Positions 16,756 through 27,204 of a stretch of 39,610 nt of DNA are shown here, piece after piece. The stretch is from the NCBI GenBank assembly GCA_028821195.1, contig JAPPHB010000019.1:1-39610 (forward strand), given 5' to 3'. Source of the DNA: Gammaproteobacteria bacterium. Its GTDB lineage: Bacteria; Gemmatimonadota; Gemmatimonadetes; Longimicrobiales; Gaopeijiaceae. Made by a program: the position numbers and the translations under genes. Each line of letters starts with the position of its first letter. Positions within the stretch are counted from its first letter, which is position 1. The notes under the pieces are model-generated. The model saw nothing but the letters and a program-made list of their open reading frames with translations. It did not search any database and was not told where the DNA came from.

Positions 16756-18234
16756 TCACAGGCGCTTGCGCATGCGCGCCGGGAGGATGCCGAGCTGGTC
16801 GCGGTATTTGGCTACCGTTCGGCGCGCGATGCGGACGTCGTCCGCGCGCAGGAGCTTGACGAGTGCCATGTCGGTGAGGGGCTTGCGAACGTTTTCCCCG
16901 GAGATGAGCGCCTCCATCTTCGCCTTGACTCCACGAGCGGAAATGTCGGTGCCGCTGGTGGTTGAGAGCCCGCTCGAAAAGAAGTACTTGAGGCTGAAGA
17001 CGCCGCGCGGCGTCTGGACGAACTTCTCGTTGGTGACGCGCGATACGGTCGATTCGTGCATTTCGATATGGTCGGCCACCTCACGCAGGGTAAGCGGGCG
17101 CAGATGCTGAACCCCGTTCTCGAAGAAACCGCGCTGACGCTCGACGATGAACTGCATCACCTTGAGCATCGTCTGGCGCCGCTGTTCGATGGCCTGGATC
17201 ATCCAGCTGGCGGAATTCAGCTTGTCCTTGATGAACGTCTTGTTTTCTCCCTGGAACAGGCGCTTGTCGCGGGCGACTTCCTGGTACGAGCGCGCCAGCC
17301 TCAGCTGGGGCATGCTGGTATCGTTGGCGAACACCATGTACTCGCCGGAGATCTTCTCCACGATCAGGTCCGGGACGATGTAGTGCTCGGGTTCGGGCGA
17401 GTACCTGAGTCCCGGCTTCGGGTCCAGGCGGGCGAGCCGGTCGGCGGCATCCTGGACCAACCGGGGCGCTACTCCGAGAGCGCGGGCGATGTTGGCCCAG
17501 CGGTGACTCAGGAGGTCGTCGAAGTGCTCGTCGACCATGATCCCGATGAGTTCATTCTTCTCCCTCGATTCGCGCAGCTGGATGAGGAGGCATTCGCGCA
17601 GATCGCGCGCCCCCACACCCGGCGGATCCATGTCCTGCACGATCTCGAGCATTGCCTCCACTTCCCCCACGTCGAAGGGGGCAAGCATCGCGGCCAGCTC
17701 CTCCGGAGACTCGTCCTCGGCAGCCTCGAGGGCGAGGTCGCGCACGTCCTCCAGCCAGCCGTTGAGGTCTTCGGTGATGGTTTCCAGCGGACAGCGCAGG
17801 AGGCCGTCGTCATCGATGTTGCCGATGATCTCCTGCGCGATCCTCTGCTCGCGGCCGGAAAGCGTCAGCAGCTGAGTCTGGTTCTCGAGATGATCGCGGA
17901 GGTCGGGAGCCCTGGACGGCGTGGGGAAGTCGAAGTCACGGGCTTCGTACTGGGCGCGACGTCCGCCGGCGTCGAAGCCGTCGAGCAGGATCGACTCCCA
18001 GTCGACCTCGTCCCCGTCTTCGTCCACGCCATCCTGGTCGAGTTCCACTTCCTGTTCGGTGTCGCCCTCGACCACCTCCAGGAACGGGTTTTCCGTCATC
18101 TCCTGCTTCAGACGCTGCTGGAGGTCGAGCAGCGGAAGATGAAGCAACTCCATCGCCTGGTACAGGCGCGGGTTGATCTTCATCTCCTGCCTGAGCTCCG
18201 GGCTCTGGATGAGCCGCGCGCCGAGTCCGCTCAT
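16756..18234 (-). CDS. rpoN: RNA polymerase sigma-54 factor
   Basis: 492 residues, normal length. Region I begins LIQSPELRQEMKINPRLYQA with MELLHLPLLDLQQRL, the part that meets activator ATPases. An acidic region II follows (TEQEVELDQDGVDEDGDEVD). The core-binding and DNA-binding parts include DPPGVGARDLRECLLIQL, RYSPEPEHYIVPDLIVEK, LREVADHIEMHESTVSRVT and the RpoN box ARRTVAKYR near the C-terminus. It directs transcription from -24/-12 promoters with AAA+ activators. Its start overlaps the lptB stop by 4 bases (ATGA); lptB-rpoN adjacency is also known in Proteobacteria. No activator gene or -24/-12 site was recognised in the window. Confidence 0.95.
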   Translation of the reverse strand: MSGLGARLIQSPELRQEMKINPRLYQAMELLHLPLLDLQQRLKQEMTENPFLEVVEGDTEQEVELDQDGVDEDGDEVDWESILLDGFDAGGRRAQYEARDFDFPTPSRAPDLRDHLENQTQLLTLSGREQRIAQEIIGNIDDDGLLRCPLETITEDLNGWLEDVRDLALEAAEDESPEELAAMLAPFDVGEVEAMLEIVQDMDPPGVGARDLRECLLIQLRESREKNELIGIMVDEHFDDLLSHRWANIARALGVAPRLVQDAADRLARLDPKPGLRYSPEPEHYIVPDLIVEKISGEYMVFANDTSMPQLRLARSYQEVARDKRLFQGENKTFIKDKLNSASWMIQAIEQRRQTMLKVMQFIVERQRGFFENGVQHLRPLTLREVADHIEMHESTVSRVTNEKFVQTPRGVFSLKYFFSSGLSTTSGTDISARGVKAKMEALISGENVRKPLTDMALVKLLRADDVRIARRTVAKYRDQLGILPARMRKRL

Positions 18235-19424
18235 GCCGCCACGGGGGGATTGAAGCGCTTGCGCATGCGGTCGGTCAGGACGGGGCCGAGGTAGATCTCG
18301 GCGACTTCGTCGTTCCAGACCAGTTCGGAGACCGTGCCGACTACGCGTATGCGGCCCTCGTGCATGATGTAGGCGCGGTCGACGATCTCGAGCGTCTGTT
18401 CCACGCTGTGGTCCGTGATGATGACCCCGATCCCTCGGTGCCTCAACCCGGCCACGATCTGCTGGATGTCGTTGACGGCGATGGGATCGATTCCGGCGAA
18501 GGGCTCGTCGAGGAGCATGAACTTGGGACGCTGGACGAGCGCGCGCGTGATCTCCAGACGACGCCGTTCCCCGCCGGAGAGCGAAAACGCCTTCGAGTGG
18601 CGAAGGTGGCCGATGGAGAGCTCCGACAGCAACTCGTTGAGGCGCTGTTTGCGCTCCGCCCTCGGCAGCGGCAGCGTCTCAAGGATCGCCATTACGTTCT
18701 GTTCTACGGTCAGGCGCCGGAAGACCGAAGGCTCCTGGGCGAGATAACCGACCCCGAGGCGCGCGCGCCTGTACATGGGAATGCCGGTCAGCATCCGGTC
18801 GTCCAGCCGCACCTCCCCGGCCTGGGGCGAAATCAGCCCGACCATCATGTAGAAGGTCGTGGTCTTGCCGGCACCGTTCGGCCCGAGCAGCCCGACGATC
18901 TCGCCCTGCTCCACCGCGATGTCGACGTCGTTCACCACCTTGCGGCCGCCGTAGCTCTTGGTCAGTCCGGTCGCGACCAGCCGGCTGGGAGGCGGCGAGG
19001 CGCCGTTGTCCGCGGACTCGCTGGCCAGGACGCCGAACTTGTGCTGCAGCACCACCGCCATCGCCTCGATATTCTCGACCAGCGGGTCGCGGTCGACGGA
19101 TATCTCTTCCCACAACTCGGCGTCGAGGGTCAGCCGTTCCCAGCCGTCTTCGCGGGGATCACGGCCGGCGATGCCGACCGCCTCCAGCCGCCCGATCACC
19201 TGTTCCTCCAGGTAGCCGCCGAGTTCGCCGCCGCGCTCGCGCCAGGATGCCTGCAGGTGGAGTTCGAGTTCCTCGTACTCGCGGCGCACCGACGACACCC
19301 AGTCGTCCCGGCCGACGGATCCCGAATCGTCCGCGCCCCGGATGAGTTCCAGAACCGCGACCGCCACCGAGACGTCGTGCGGCTCGAGTTCCTGCATGAG
19401 CTCCAGAAAGCGTTCCAGCGTCAT
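18231..19424 (-). CDS. lptB: LPS export ABC ATPase LptB with unusual N-terminal extension
   Basis: 397 residues against about 240 for normal LptB. The ATPase (about 148-397) has Walker A GPNGAGKT (181-188), the Q-loop in GYLAQEPSVFRRLT, the ABC signature SLSGGERRR (281-289), Walker B FMLLDEPFAGIDP (302-314) and the H-switch ITDHS (336-340), all like LptB. It powers LPS extraction from the inner membrane with LptF/G (not in the window). The first 147 residues are acidic, mainly helical-looking and match nothing I recognise (LERFLELMQELEPHDVSVA at 3-21). GGAG six bases before ATG 19424 shows that translation starts at the extension. It is one base after lptA and overlaps rpoN by 4 bases. Confidence 0.9.
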   Translation of the reverse strand: MTLERFLELMQELEPHDVSVAVAVLELIRGADDSGSVGRDDWVSSVRREYEELELHLQASWRERGGELGGYLEEQVIGRLEAVGIAGRDPREDGWERLTLDAELWEEISVDRDPLVENIEAMAVVLQHKFGVLASESADNGASPPPSRLVATGLTKSYGGRKVVNDVDIAVEQGEIVGLLGPNGAGKTTTFYMMVGLISPQAGEVRLDDRMLTGIPMYRRARLGVGYLAQEPSVFRRLTVEQNVMAILETLPLPRAERKQRLNELLSELSIGHLRHSKAFSLSGGERRRLEITRALVQRPKFMLLDEPFAGIDPIAVNDIQQIVAGLRHRGIGVIITDHSVEQTLEIVDRAYIMHEGRIRVVGTVSELVWNDEVAEIYLGPVLTDRMRKRFNPPVAA

Positions 19425-19425
19425 T

Positions 19426-21567
19426 TCATCTCCGTGTGGCAGGGGGTGCCGCGGTCGTATCGGGCGCCGCGGTCGTGTCGGCGGGCGGGGGGGCGAGGGG
19501 TTCGAGCTGCACGCCCTGGGCGTTGCCTTCCACGATGACCGAGGTCACTTCGCCGTCCTGCATGAAGATAGTGATGAGGTCTCCCCGGACGTAGTGAAGA
19601 GCGAGCCGGCTGTCCGGCTCCGGCTGCGTGGCCGCTTCTTCTCCCCCGGCCTCTCCCGCGGGTTCCCGCGCGCCGGGGTCTTCCTCCGTTGCGGCTTCCT
19701 GCGCGGCTGCCCCGGAGACCTCCTCCTCGGCGACAGCTTCCTCGGCGGCTTGCTCCTCCCCTTCCCCCGCGGCCTGCTCGCCGGCCTCCTCTCCCGCCGC
19801 GTCCTGCTGCGAGGGCTCGCCTTCCCCGCCGTTCCCGGAGGGGATCAAGCGGTAGAGGCTGGCCGCCTGGCCGCTAGCCACCAGACGATCGAGCTGGTAG
19901 CCCCCGGACGTCTCGTCCGCGTCCGGTTCGGCGCCGGCTGCAGCCGATGTGTCGGCGCCGACGGGCTGGAAGACCGCGGTAATCGTGTCGCCCGAGACCC
20001 AGTCCGAGCGCGCGATCTCCGGCGTGTCCTCGGTGTTGAGCGAATCGCGCGCGAGCGACTCGCCGCGCGCGTCGCCTACGGCGACCACTCGCTCCAGTAC
20101 CTCGCCGGGGGCCAGAACGTGGATGGAATCCCCTTCCAGTTCGAACGTCTCGGCCACGGCACGGGGCCGGCCGGGCGGAAGCACGGCAGCCGAGTCCGCG
20201 GTCTCGCCCGAGGCGTCACGCGGAGCGTCCGTGTCTCCGGGGACCGACTCGTCGGTGAGCGGAATGGCTTCGCCAAGCACCAGTTCGGTGGGCTCGGCTC
20301 GGATGTCGCCGGCGGCCTGCTCTTCCGGGGCAGCAGCAGTGGCCGCTGCCGAGTCCCCTGACAGGCCTTCGACTTCGTCCGGCAACCCGGGCGGCTCCGT
20401 TTCCGGCGGCCGTTCGTTCATCGCCACGATGCGGTCGAGCACGCCGTCCTCCATCAACACCCGGATTTCGGGCGCGGTCAGGTCGATCTCGCTACCGGAG
20501 AGTGCGGCGTCACCGCGCGCCGCGACCTGGTTTCCGTTCATGTCCAGGTCCACCGCGTCACCGCTCAGCACGTATTCGGCGCCGTACCCGAAAACGCGCG
20601 GCGCCGTCCCCCGCAGAAAGAGCTTGCCGGTGGTTTCCCGGTACTCGATGGAATCGGCGAGGGCGCGAAACTCATCGTTGTAGAGCTCCGCGTTGCCGGT
20701 GGCCAGCATGTAGTCCGCGCCGCTCAGGTAGATGCGCTCGGCATCGATGTCGTAGGGGACGGGCGTGGTGTCGGGGGGTGATGGTTCCGGTTCCGGAGCC
20801 GCTTCCCCGCCGGTCCCGGCGGCCGCCGAGTCGGTTGGAGCGGCGGAATCCTCTCGGTTTTCCCTGGCAACCGCGGCTGCCGCGCCGGTAGTATCCCCGG
20901 CGAGCGCCGGGTCGCCGCCGGTCGCGGCTGTGTCGGATGGCGCTTCGGTCGAATCGGCGGCGTCAGCCGGATCGTTCTCCGTCGCTGCGGAATCCGGCGG
21001 GGCTCCGGGCGAGTCAGCGACCTCGGTCGAATCGCCTTCCGCTGCGGCGGAGTCCGGCGGGGGTTCGGCCAAATCCGGCGCGGCCGCCTGCGGCGATACC
21101 AGGATGACCGCGTGCGCGCGCCGCCCGTCCAGGCCGAGGATGGTCATCTCCCCGTCCTCGCGCCGGGAGCTGGAGCCGACCAGCACGGTACTGTCGCCTT
21201 CGAAGGTGGCGCCCGAGGCCCCGTCGATGATGTGGATGTTGCCGACTCCGATCAGGCGGCCCTCGGAGGCGAAGTGGTCGGCGCGGTCCGCGGTCATGAA
21301 CGCCGTCGAGTCGCTGTACTCGAAGTTGCCGATGAAGCGGATGTAGCCGGATACGTCATCCAGCACGGCGCTGTCCGCGCGGATGATGACGCCTCCCTCG
21401 CAGCCGAACACGGGGTCGGAGATGTAGTTGAAGAAGCCGTCCCCCGTCACCTGGACGGTGGAGGAGCGGGACTGGAGCAGGTCGCAGTTGCCCTGTGCCG
21501 CGACGCCCGTCGCCAGGCACAGCGCCGAGCCCGCCATCAGGGCCGCCAGAACCGGGGACGGGCGCAA
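19426..21567 (-). CDS. lptA: Large LptA/OstA-like LPS transport protein with acidic linkers
   Basis: 713 residues from TTG 21567; LptA is usually under 200. After a signal peptide (about 4-25), a first OstA-type beta-jellyroll block (about 35-158: GGVIIRADSAVLDDVSGYIR, FMTADRADHFASEGRLIGVG, ATFEGDSTVLVG) is followed by an Ala/Asp/Pro linker with a triplicated 20-residue unit (170-229), a second OstA block (about 272-385), a third partial one (about 473-575), a Glu/Ala linker (580-650) and a short last strand pair. It should help carry LPS across the periplasm. TTG is chosen because GGAGGG lies seven bases upstream and the TGA of lptC one base away; the frame extends 31 codons higher without signal-peptide logic. 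Confidence 0.78.
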   Translation of the reverse strand: MRPSPVLAALMAGSALCLATGVAAQGNCDLLQSRSSTVQVTGDGFFNYISDPVFGCEGGVIIRADSAVLDDVSGYIRFIGNFEYSDSTAFMTADRADHFASEGRLIGVGNIHIIDGASGATFEGDSTVLVGSSSRREDGEMTILGLDGRRAHAVILVSPQAAAPDLAEPPPDSAAAEGDSTEVADSPGAPPDSAATENDPADAADSTEAPSDTAATGGDPALAGDTTGAAAAVARENREDSAAPTDSAAAGTGGEAAPEPEPSPPDTTPVPYDIDAERIYLSGADYMLATGNAELYNDEFRALADSIEYRETTGKLFLRGTAPRVFGYGAEYVLSGDAVDLDMNGNQVAARGDAALSGSEIDLTAPEIRVLMEDGVLDRIVAMNERPPETEPPGLPDEVEGLSGDSAAATAAAPEEQAAGDIRAEPTELVLGEAIPLTDESVPGDTDAPRDASGETADSAAVLPPGRPRAVAETFELEGDSIHVLAPGEVLERVVAVGDARGESLARDSLNTEDTPEIARSDWVSGDTITAVFQPVGADTSAAAGAEPDADETSGGYQLDRLVASGQAASLYRLIPSGNGGEGEPSQQDAAGEEAGEQAAGEGEEQAAEEAVAEEEVSGAAAQEAATEEDPGAREPAGEAGGEEAATQPEPDSRLALHYVRGDLITIFMQDGEVTSVIVEGNAQGVQLEPLAPPPADTTAAPDTTAAPPATRR
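20881..21060 (-). repeat. Three-copy 60-base in-frame tandem repeat inside lptA
   Basis: Residues 170-229 of the LptA-like protein are three 20-residue units, starting PPDSAAAEGD, PPDSAATEND and PSDTAATGGD. The DNA units are also similar (for example TCGGTCGAATCG recurs), so this is a diverged DNA tandem repeat and may vary in copy number between strains. Confidence 0.8.
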
Positions 21568-21568
21568 T

Positions 21569-22117
21569 TCAGGGCCCTCCGCCGCTCCGCGTTCGCTGGT
21601 TCTGGATGAAGATGCTCTCGAAGTTGGCGTCGGACAGGAACGCGGATCCCTCGACCACACTGCCCCCCTCCGTCATCGTCATCACCGTGGCCGAGTCGCT
21701 CCAGATGCGGTCCCGCTGGGGCTCGTAGTGGATCTCCGCGCTCTCGATGCGCCGGTCCGCCATTACGAGAACGGCGTCGCCGCGCGCGACCATGTGCTGG
21801 GTGTCCTCGTTCATCAGTCCGGTCCGCGAGGTCACGCGCGCGCGCTCCTCTCCGCCTTCGTCGTACATGATCAGGTTCAACGTGCGGAGCGCCACGGATG
21901 TCGAGTCCTGCCAGATATAGGCGGTGTCCGCCTGGATGCGGGCCTCGCGAATGCCATCCACTGTCACATGGGTCACGATGTCGAAAAGGACCTGGTCGGC
22001 CTGGAGCGCGCGCAGCTCTTCCGGAAGCGACGTCGTCGCCACCTGCTCCTCGCATCCCGCGGCCGCCATCGCCGCGAACGCTAGCAGTACCGCCATCTTC
22101 CTGTTTTTCAACATCAT
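21569..22117 (-). CDS. lptC: LPS export protein LptC, lipoprotein form
   Basis: 182 residues. A short n-region (MMLKNRK) and hydrophobic stretch end in the lipobox AAAGC (lipid Cys22), so it is predicted as a lipoprotein, unlike enterobacterial LptC, which has a plain membrane anchor. The rest is a beta-jellyroll as in LptC/LptA: ADQVLFDIVTHVTVDGIREA, ADTAYIWQDSTSVALRTLNL, VTSRTGLMNEDTQHMVARGD, and WSDSATVMTMTEGGSVVEG. It passes LPS from LptB2FG to LptA. Two adjacent ATGs (22117, 22114) follow GGGAG; the gene overlaps kdsD by 4 bases and ends one base before the lptA start. Confidence 0.82.
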   Translation of the reverse strand: MMLKNRKMAVLLAFAAMAAAGCEEQVATTSLPEELRALQADQVLFDIVTHVTVDGIREARIQADTAYIWQDSTSVALRTLNLIMYDEGGEERARVTSRTGLMNEDTQHMVARGDAVLVMADRRIESAEIHYEPQRDRIWSDSATVMTMTEGGSVVEGSAFLSDANFESIFIQNQRTRSGGGP

Positions 22118-23181
22118 AGGACTCCCGATCTCATCAGGTCGTGGAGGTGCACGACGCCGCGCAGCCTGTCTTTTCCGTCTACCACGGGCAATGCCATGAC
22201 CCCGTGCTGCTCCATCTCCCGGGCGGACGCCGAGGCCAGGGTTCCGAGGCGGGCCAGCCTGGGCTCCGGGTTCATGATGGCGCGGATCGGAATATGCAGA
22301 AAGTCCGGTTCGCGCTCCATGAGGCGCGTGAGGTCGCCTGCCGTCACGACGCCCACGACCCGGTCCTGCCCGTCGACGATGGGCACGGTGCCGCGCATGT
22401 GTGCAAGCGGCACGATGCAATCGCGTACGAGTGCGCCCTGGAGGAGGGACGGGTACCCTTCCCCGACCATCACGTCCTCGACCAGAAGGGTGAGCCTGCG
22501 CCCGAGCGCGCCGCGCGGGTGCAGGCGGGCGAAGTCCGCGGGCTCGAATCCCCGCCGCCGCAGAAGGACGATCGCCAGCGCGTCGCCCATGGCCATGGCG
22601 GCGGTGGTGGAGGTGGTGGGCGCCAGGTCCAGCGGGCAGGCCTCCTCGGCCACTGAGCAGTCGAGGAGCGCGGTCGCATGCCGGGCCAGCGGCGAGCGCG
22701 GACTGCCGGTTATCAGCACGATGGGCACTCCGAAGCGCAGCAGGTACGCGGCGAGTTCGGCAAGTTCGCCGGTATCACCGCTCTTCGAAACCAGAATCGC
22801 GACGTCCTCGCGCGAGACGATGCCCAGGTCCCCGTGAAGCCCCTCCACCGGGTGGAGGAAGAAGGCGGGGGTGCCTGTGGACGTGAGCGTAGCCGCAATC
22901 TTGCGCCCGACGATGCCGCTCTTGCCGATCCCCGAGACGATGATCCGGCCGGAAGCGGCCAGAACGACCTCGACCGCCTCGACGAAGGTGTGGTCGATGC
23001 GGTCGGCGAGATGGAGGAGCGCGCCGCCCTCCGCGCGGAGCACCCGGGCTGCTTCGGCCATGGCGGCGGCGGTCGCGCCGCCGTCCCTCCCTGGCAACGA
23101 CGGCGCACGCGTATGGCTCCCGCCGGCGTCAGCCTCTCCCGCCGCGCGTGTCTGCGGCGGGGACGTCATCGCTCCTGGCAT
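22114..23181 (-). CDS. kdsD: D-arabinose 5-phosphate isomerase (KdsD/KpsF/GutQ)
   Basis: 355 residues from ATG 23181; ATG 23169 is equally possible, and the first 40 residues are a Pro/Gly-rich tail missing from most homologues. It makes arabinose 5-phosphate from ribulose 5-phosphate, the first step to Kdo. The SIS sugar-isomerase domain (about 60-190) shows VSGIGKSGIVGRKIAATLTS, STGTPAFFLHPVEGLHGDLG and LVSKSGDTGEL. Two CBS domains follow (from about 235: MVGEGYPSLLQ, then VTAGDLTRLM and IMNPEPRLAR to GVVHLHDLM). It overlaps kdsC by 53 bases and lptC by 4, so expression is tightly linked with the Kdo and Lpt genes. Confidence 0.92.
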   Translation of the reverse strand: MPGAMTSPPQTRAAGEADAGGSHTRAPSLPGRDGGATAAAMAEAARVLRAEGGALLHLADRIDHTFVEAVEVVLAASGRIIVSGIGKSGIVGRKIAATLTSTGTPAFFLHPVEGLHGDLGIVSREDVAILVSKSGDTGELAELAAYLLRFGVPIVLITGSPRSPLARHATALLDCSVAEEACPLDLAPTTSTTAAMAMGDALAIVLLRRRGFEPADFARLHPRGALGRRLTLLVEDVMVGEGYPSLLQGALVRDCIVPLAHMRGTVPIVDGQDRVVGVVTAGDLTRLMEREPDFLHIPIRAIMNPEPRLARLGTLASASAREMEQHGVMALPVVDGKDRLRGVVHLHDLMRSGVL

Positions 23182-23731
23182 CGCAGTAACCCTGGACCAC
23201 GTTTTCCCATTCGCCCCGCGCCATCAGCAGGGCGCGCACGAATTCGCGAACCGCTCCCCTGCCCCCCTGCGCGCGCGTCTGCCAGACCGCGTCCCGTACC
23301 AGCTCCGGGGTGGCGTTCCCGACCGCCACCGGCAGTCCGACACGCCGAAAGACGGGAAGGTCGGGCAGATCGTCCGCAAGCATGGCGACTTCGTCCCATG
23401 AAACCCCGTTGCGGGCAAGCAAGTTTCGTACCACGGGCATCTTCATGGCGCCGGGCACCTGATGACACTCCTCGATGCCGAGTTCCCGGGCGCGCAGCGC
23501 AGTCGCTGCCGAGACCCTGCCGGACACCAGCGCCACCGGCATCCCCGTGCCGATGAGGAGCTTGATCGCGAGGCCGTCCTGGATGTCGAAGCGCTTGAGT
23601 TCCACCGGCGACCCGTCCGGCAGCTCGCCCATGTATACGCCGGAGTCGGTGAGTACCCCGTCCACGTCGAAGATGACGAGTCGGACCCGGCGCGCGGCCT
23701 CGTCGGGGAATCTCCGGTCCGGCGTGTTCAT
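23129..23731 (-). CDS. kdsC: 3-deoxy-D-manno-octulosonate 8-phosphate phosphatase
   Basis: 200 residues, slightly longer than usual because of a polar C-terminal tail. It removes phosphate from Kdo 8-phosphate. It is a HAD-superfamily C0 phosphatase: catalytic Asp22 and Asp24 in LVIFDVDGVLTDSG, the family segment LKRFDIQDGLAIKLL, motif 2 in VALVSGRVSAAT, the Lys in GAMKMPVVRNLL, and motif 3 in VAMLADDLPDLPVFRRVGLP, then AVGNATPEL. The ATG at 23731 overlaps the kdsA stop by 4 bases, which fixes the start. The open frame upstream is only the shadow of kdsA. Confidence 0.92.
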   Translation of the reverse strand: MNTPDRRFPDEAARRVRLVIFDVDGVLTDSGVYMGELPDGSPVELKRFDIQDGLAIKLLIGTGMPVALVSGRVSAATALRARELGIEECHQVPGAMKMPVVRNLLARNGVSWDEVAMLADDLPDLPVFRRVGLPVAVGNATPELVRDAVWQTRAQGGRGAVREFVRALLMARGEWENVVQGYCDARSDDVPAADTRGGRG

Positions 23732-24510
23732 GAAAGCGCCCGCCGGATGGCGAGAACATCCTTCAGGAGCGGTGCGAGCGCCGTGAGCTCGAGCATGTTG
23801 GAGGAATCCGAAGGGGCGGTGGCGGGAGCCGGATGCACCTCGAGGAACAGCCCGTCGCAACCCGCGGCGATGGCCGCCCGCACCAGGCAGCCGATGAACT
23901 CGGGGTTTCCGCCCGTGCCTCCGCCGGCCTGTCCCTGGCGCTGCACGGAGTGCGTGCCGTCGAATACCACCGGAGTGCCGCACGCGCTTCGCACCCGGGC
24001 GAAGGAGCGCATGTCGACGATCTGGTCGCCATAGCCGAAAAAGGTGCCCCGCTCGGTCACGGCCACCTCCCGGGCCCCGGCGGCGCGTGCCTTGTGCACG
24101 GCGTGCGCCATCTGTTCCGGAGACATCCACTGGCCCTTCTTGATGTTGATCGCCGCGCCGGTGCGGCCCGCGGCGGTGAGCAGGTCCGTCTGCCGGCAGA
24201 GGAAGGCAGGGATCTGGACAACATCCGCCACCTCGGCGGCGGGTCCCGCCTGTGCGGGCTCATGGATGTCGGTGAGCACCGGGAGGCCGCAGTGTGCCTT
24301 TAACCGCTCCAGCGCCCGCAGGCCCTCCTCAAGCCCCGGTCCCCTCGCCGAAGCCAGCTGCGAGCGGTTGGCCTTGTCGAACGAGGACTTGAAGAACACC
24401 GGAAGACCGTGCCGGGCCGAGAGGGACGCCAGGGCCTCGCCGACCGCGAGATTCACGTCGTCGCCCTCGAGCACGCAGGGTCCGGCGATGAGGAAGAAGT
24501 TCTCAAACAC
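23728..24510 (-). CDS. kdsA: 3-deoxy-8-phosphooctulonate synthase, metal-dependent type
   Basis: 260 residues with a GTG start at 24510 and AAGGA about eight bases upstream. It condenses arabinose 5-phosphate with phosphoenolpyruvate to Kdo 8-phosphate. Family motifs are FKSSFDKANRSQ, LTDIHEPAQ, VVQIPAFLCRQTDLL, INIKKGQW, VTERGTFFGY and FDGTHSVQ. Cys12 in IAGPC, the His in GTHSVQ, the Glu in FLEVHP and the Asp in APSDSSN match the four metal ligands of Aquifex-type class II enzymes; E. coli KdsA has Asn in place of the Cys. So this one is predicted to need a divalent metal. It lies 12 bases after pyrG and overlaps kdsC by 4. Confidence 0.95.
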   Translation of the reverse strand: MFENFFLIAGPCVLEGDDVNLAVGEALASLSARHGLPVFFKSSFDKANRSQLASARGPGLEEGLRALERLKAHCGLPVLTDIHEPAQAGPAAEVADVVQIPAFLCRQTDLLTAAGRTGAAINIKKGQWMSPEQMAHAVHKARAAGAREVAVTERGTFFGYGDQIVDMRSFARVRSACGTPVVFDGTHSVQRQGQAGGGTGGNPEFIGCLVRAAIAAGCDGLFLEVHPAPATAPSDSSNMLELTALAPLLKDVLAIRRALS

Positions 24511-24522
24511 CGCTGGCGTCCT

Positions 24523-27204
<2,682 letters not shown>

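Noticed and set aside
19342..20361. Plus-strand 339-codon Arg/Gly-rich frame antisense to lptA
   Set aside because: It mirrors the low-complexity acidic linkers of the LptA-like protein; no start signal or known motif.
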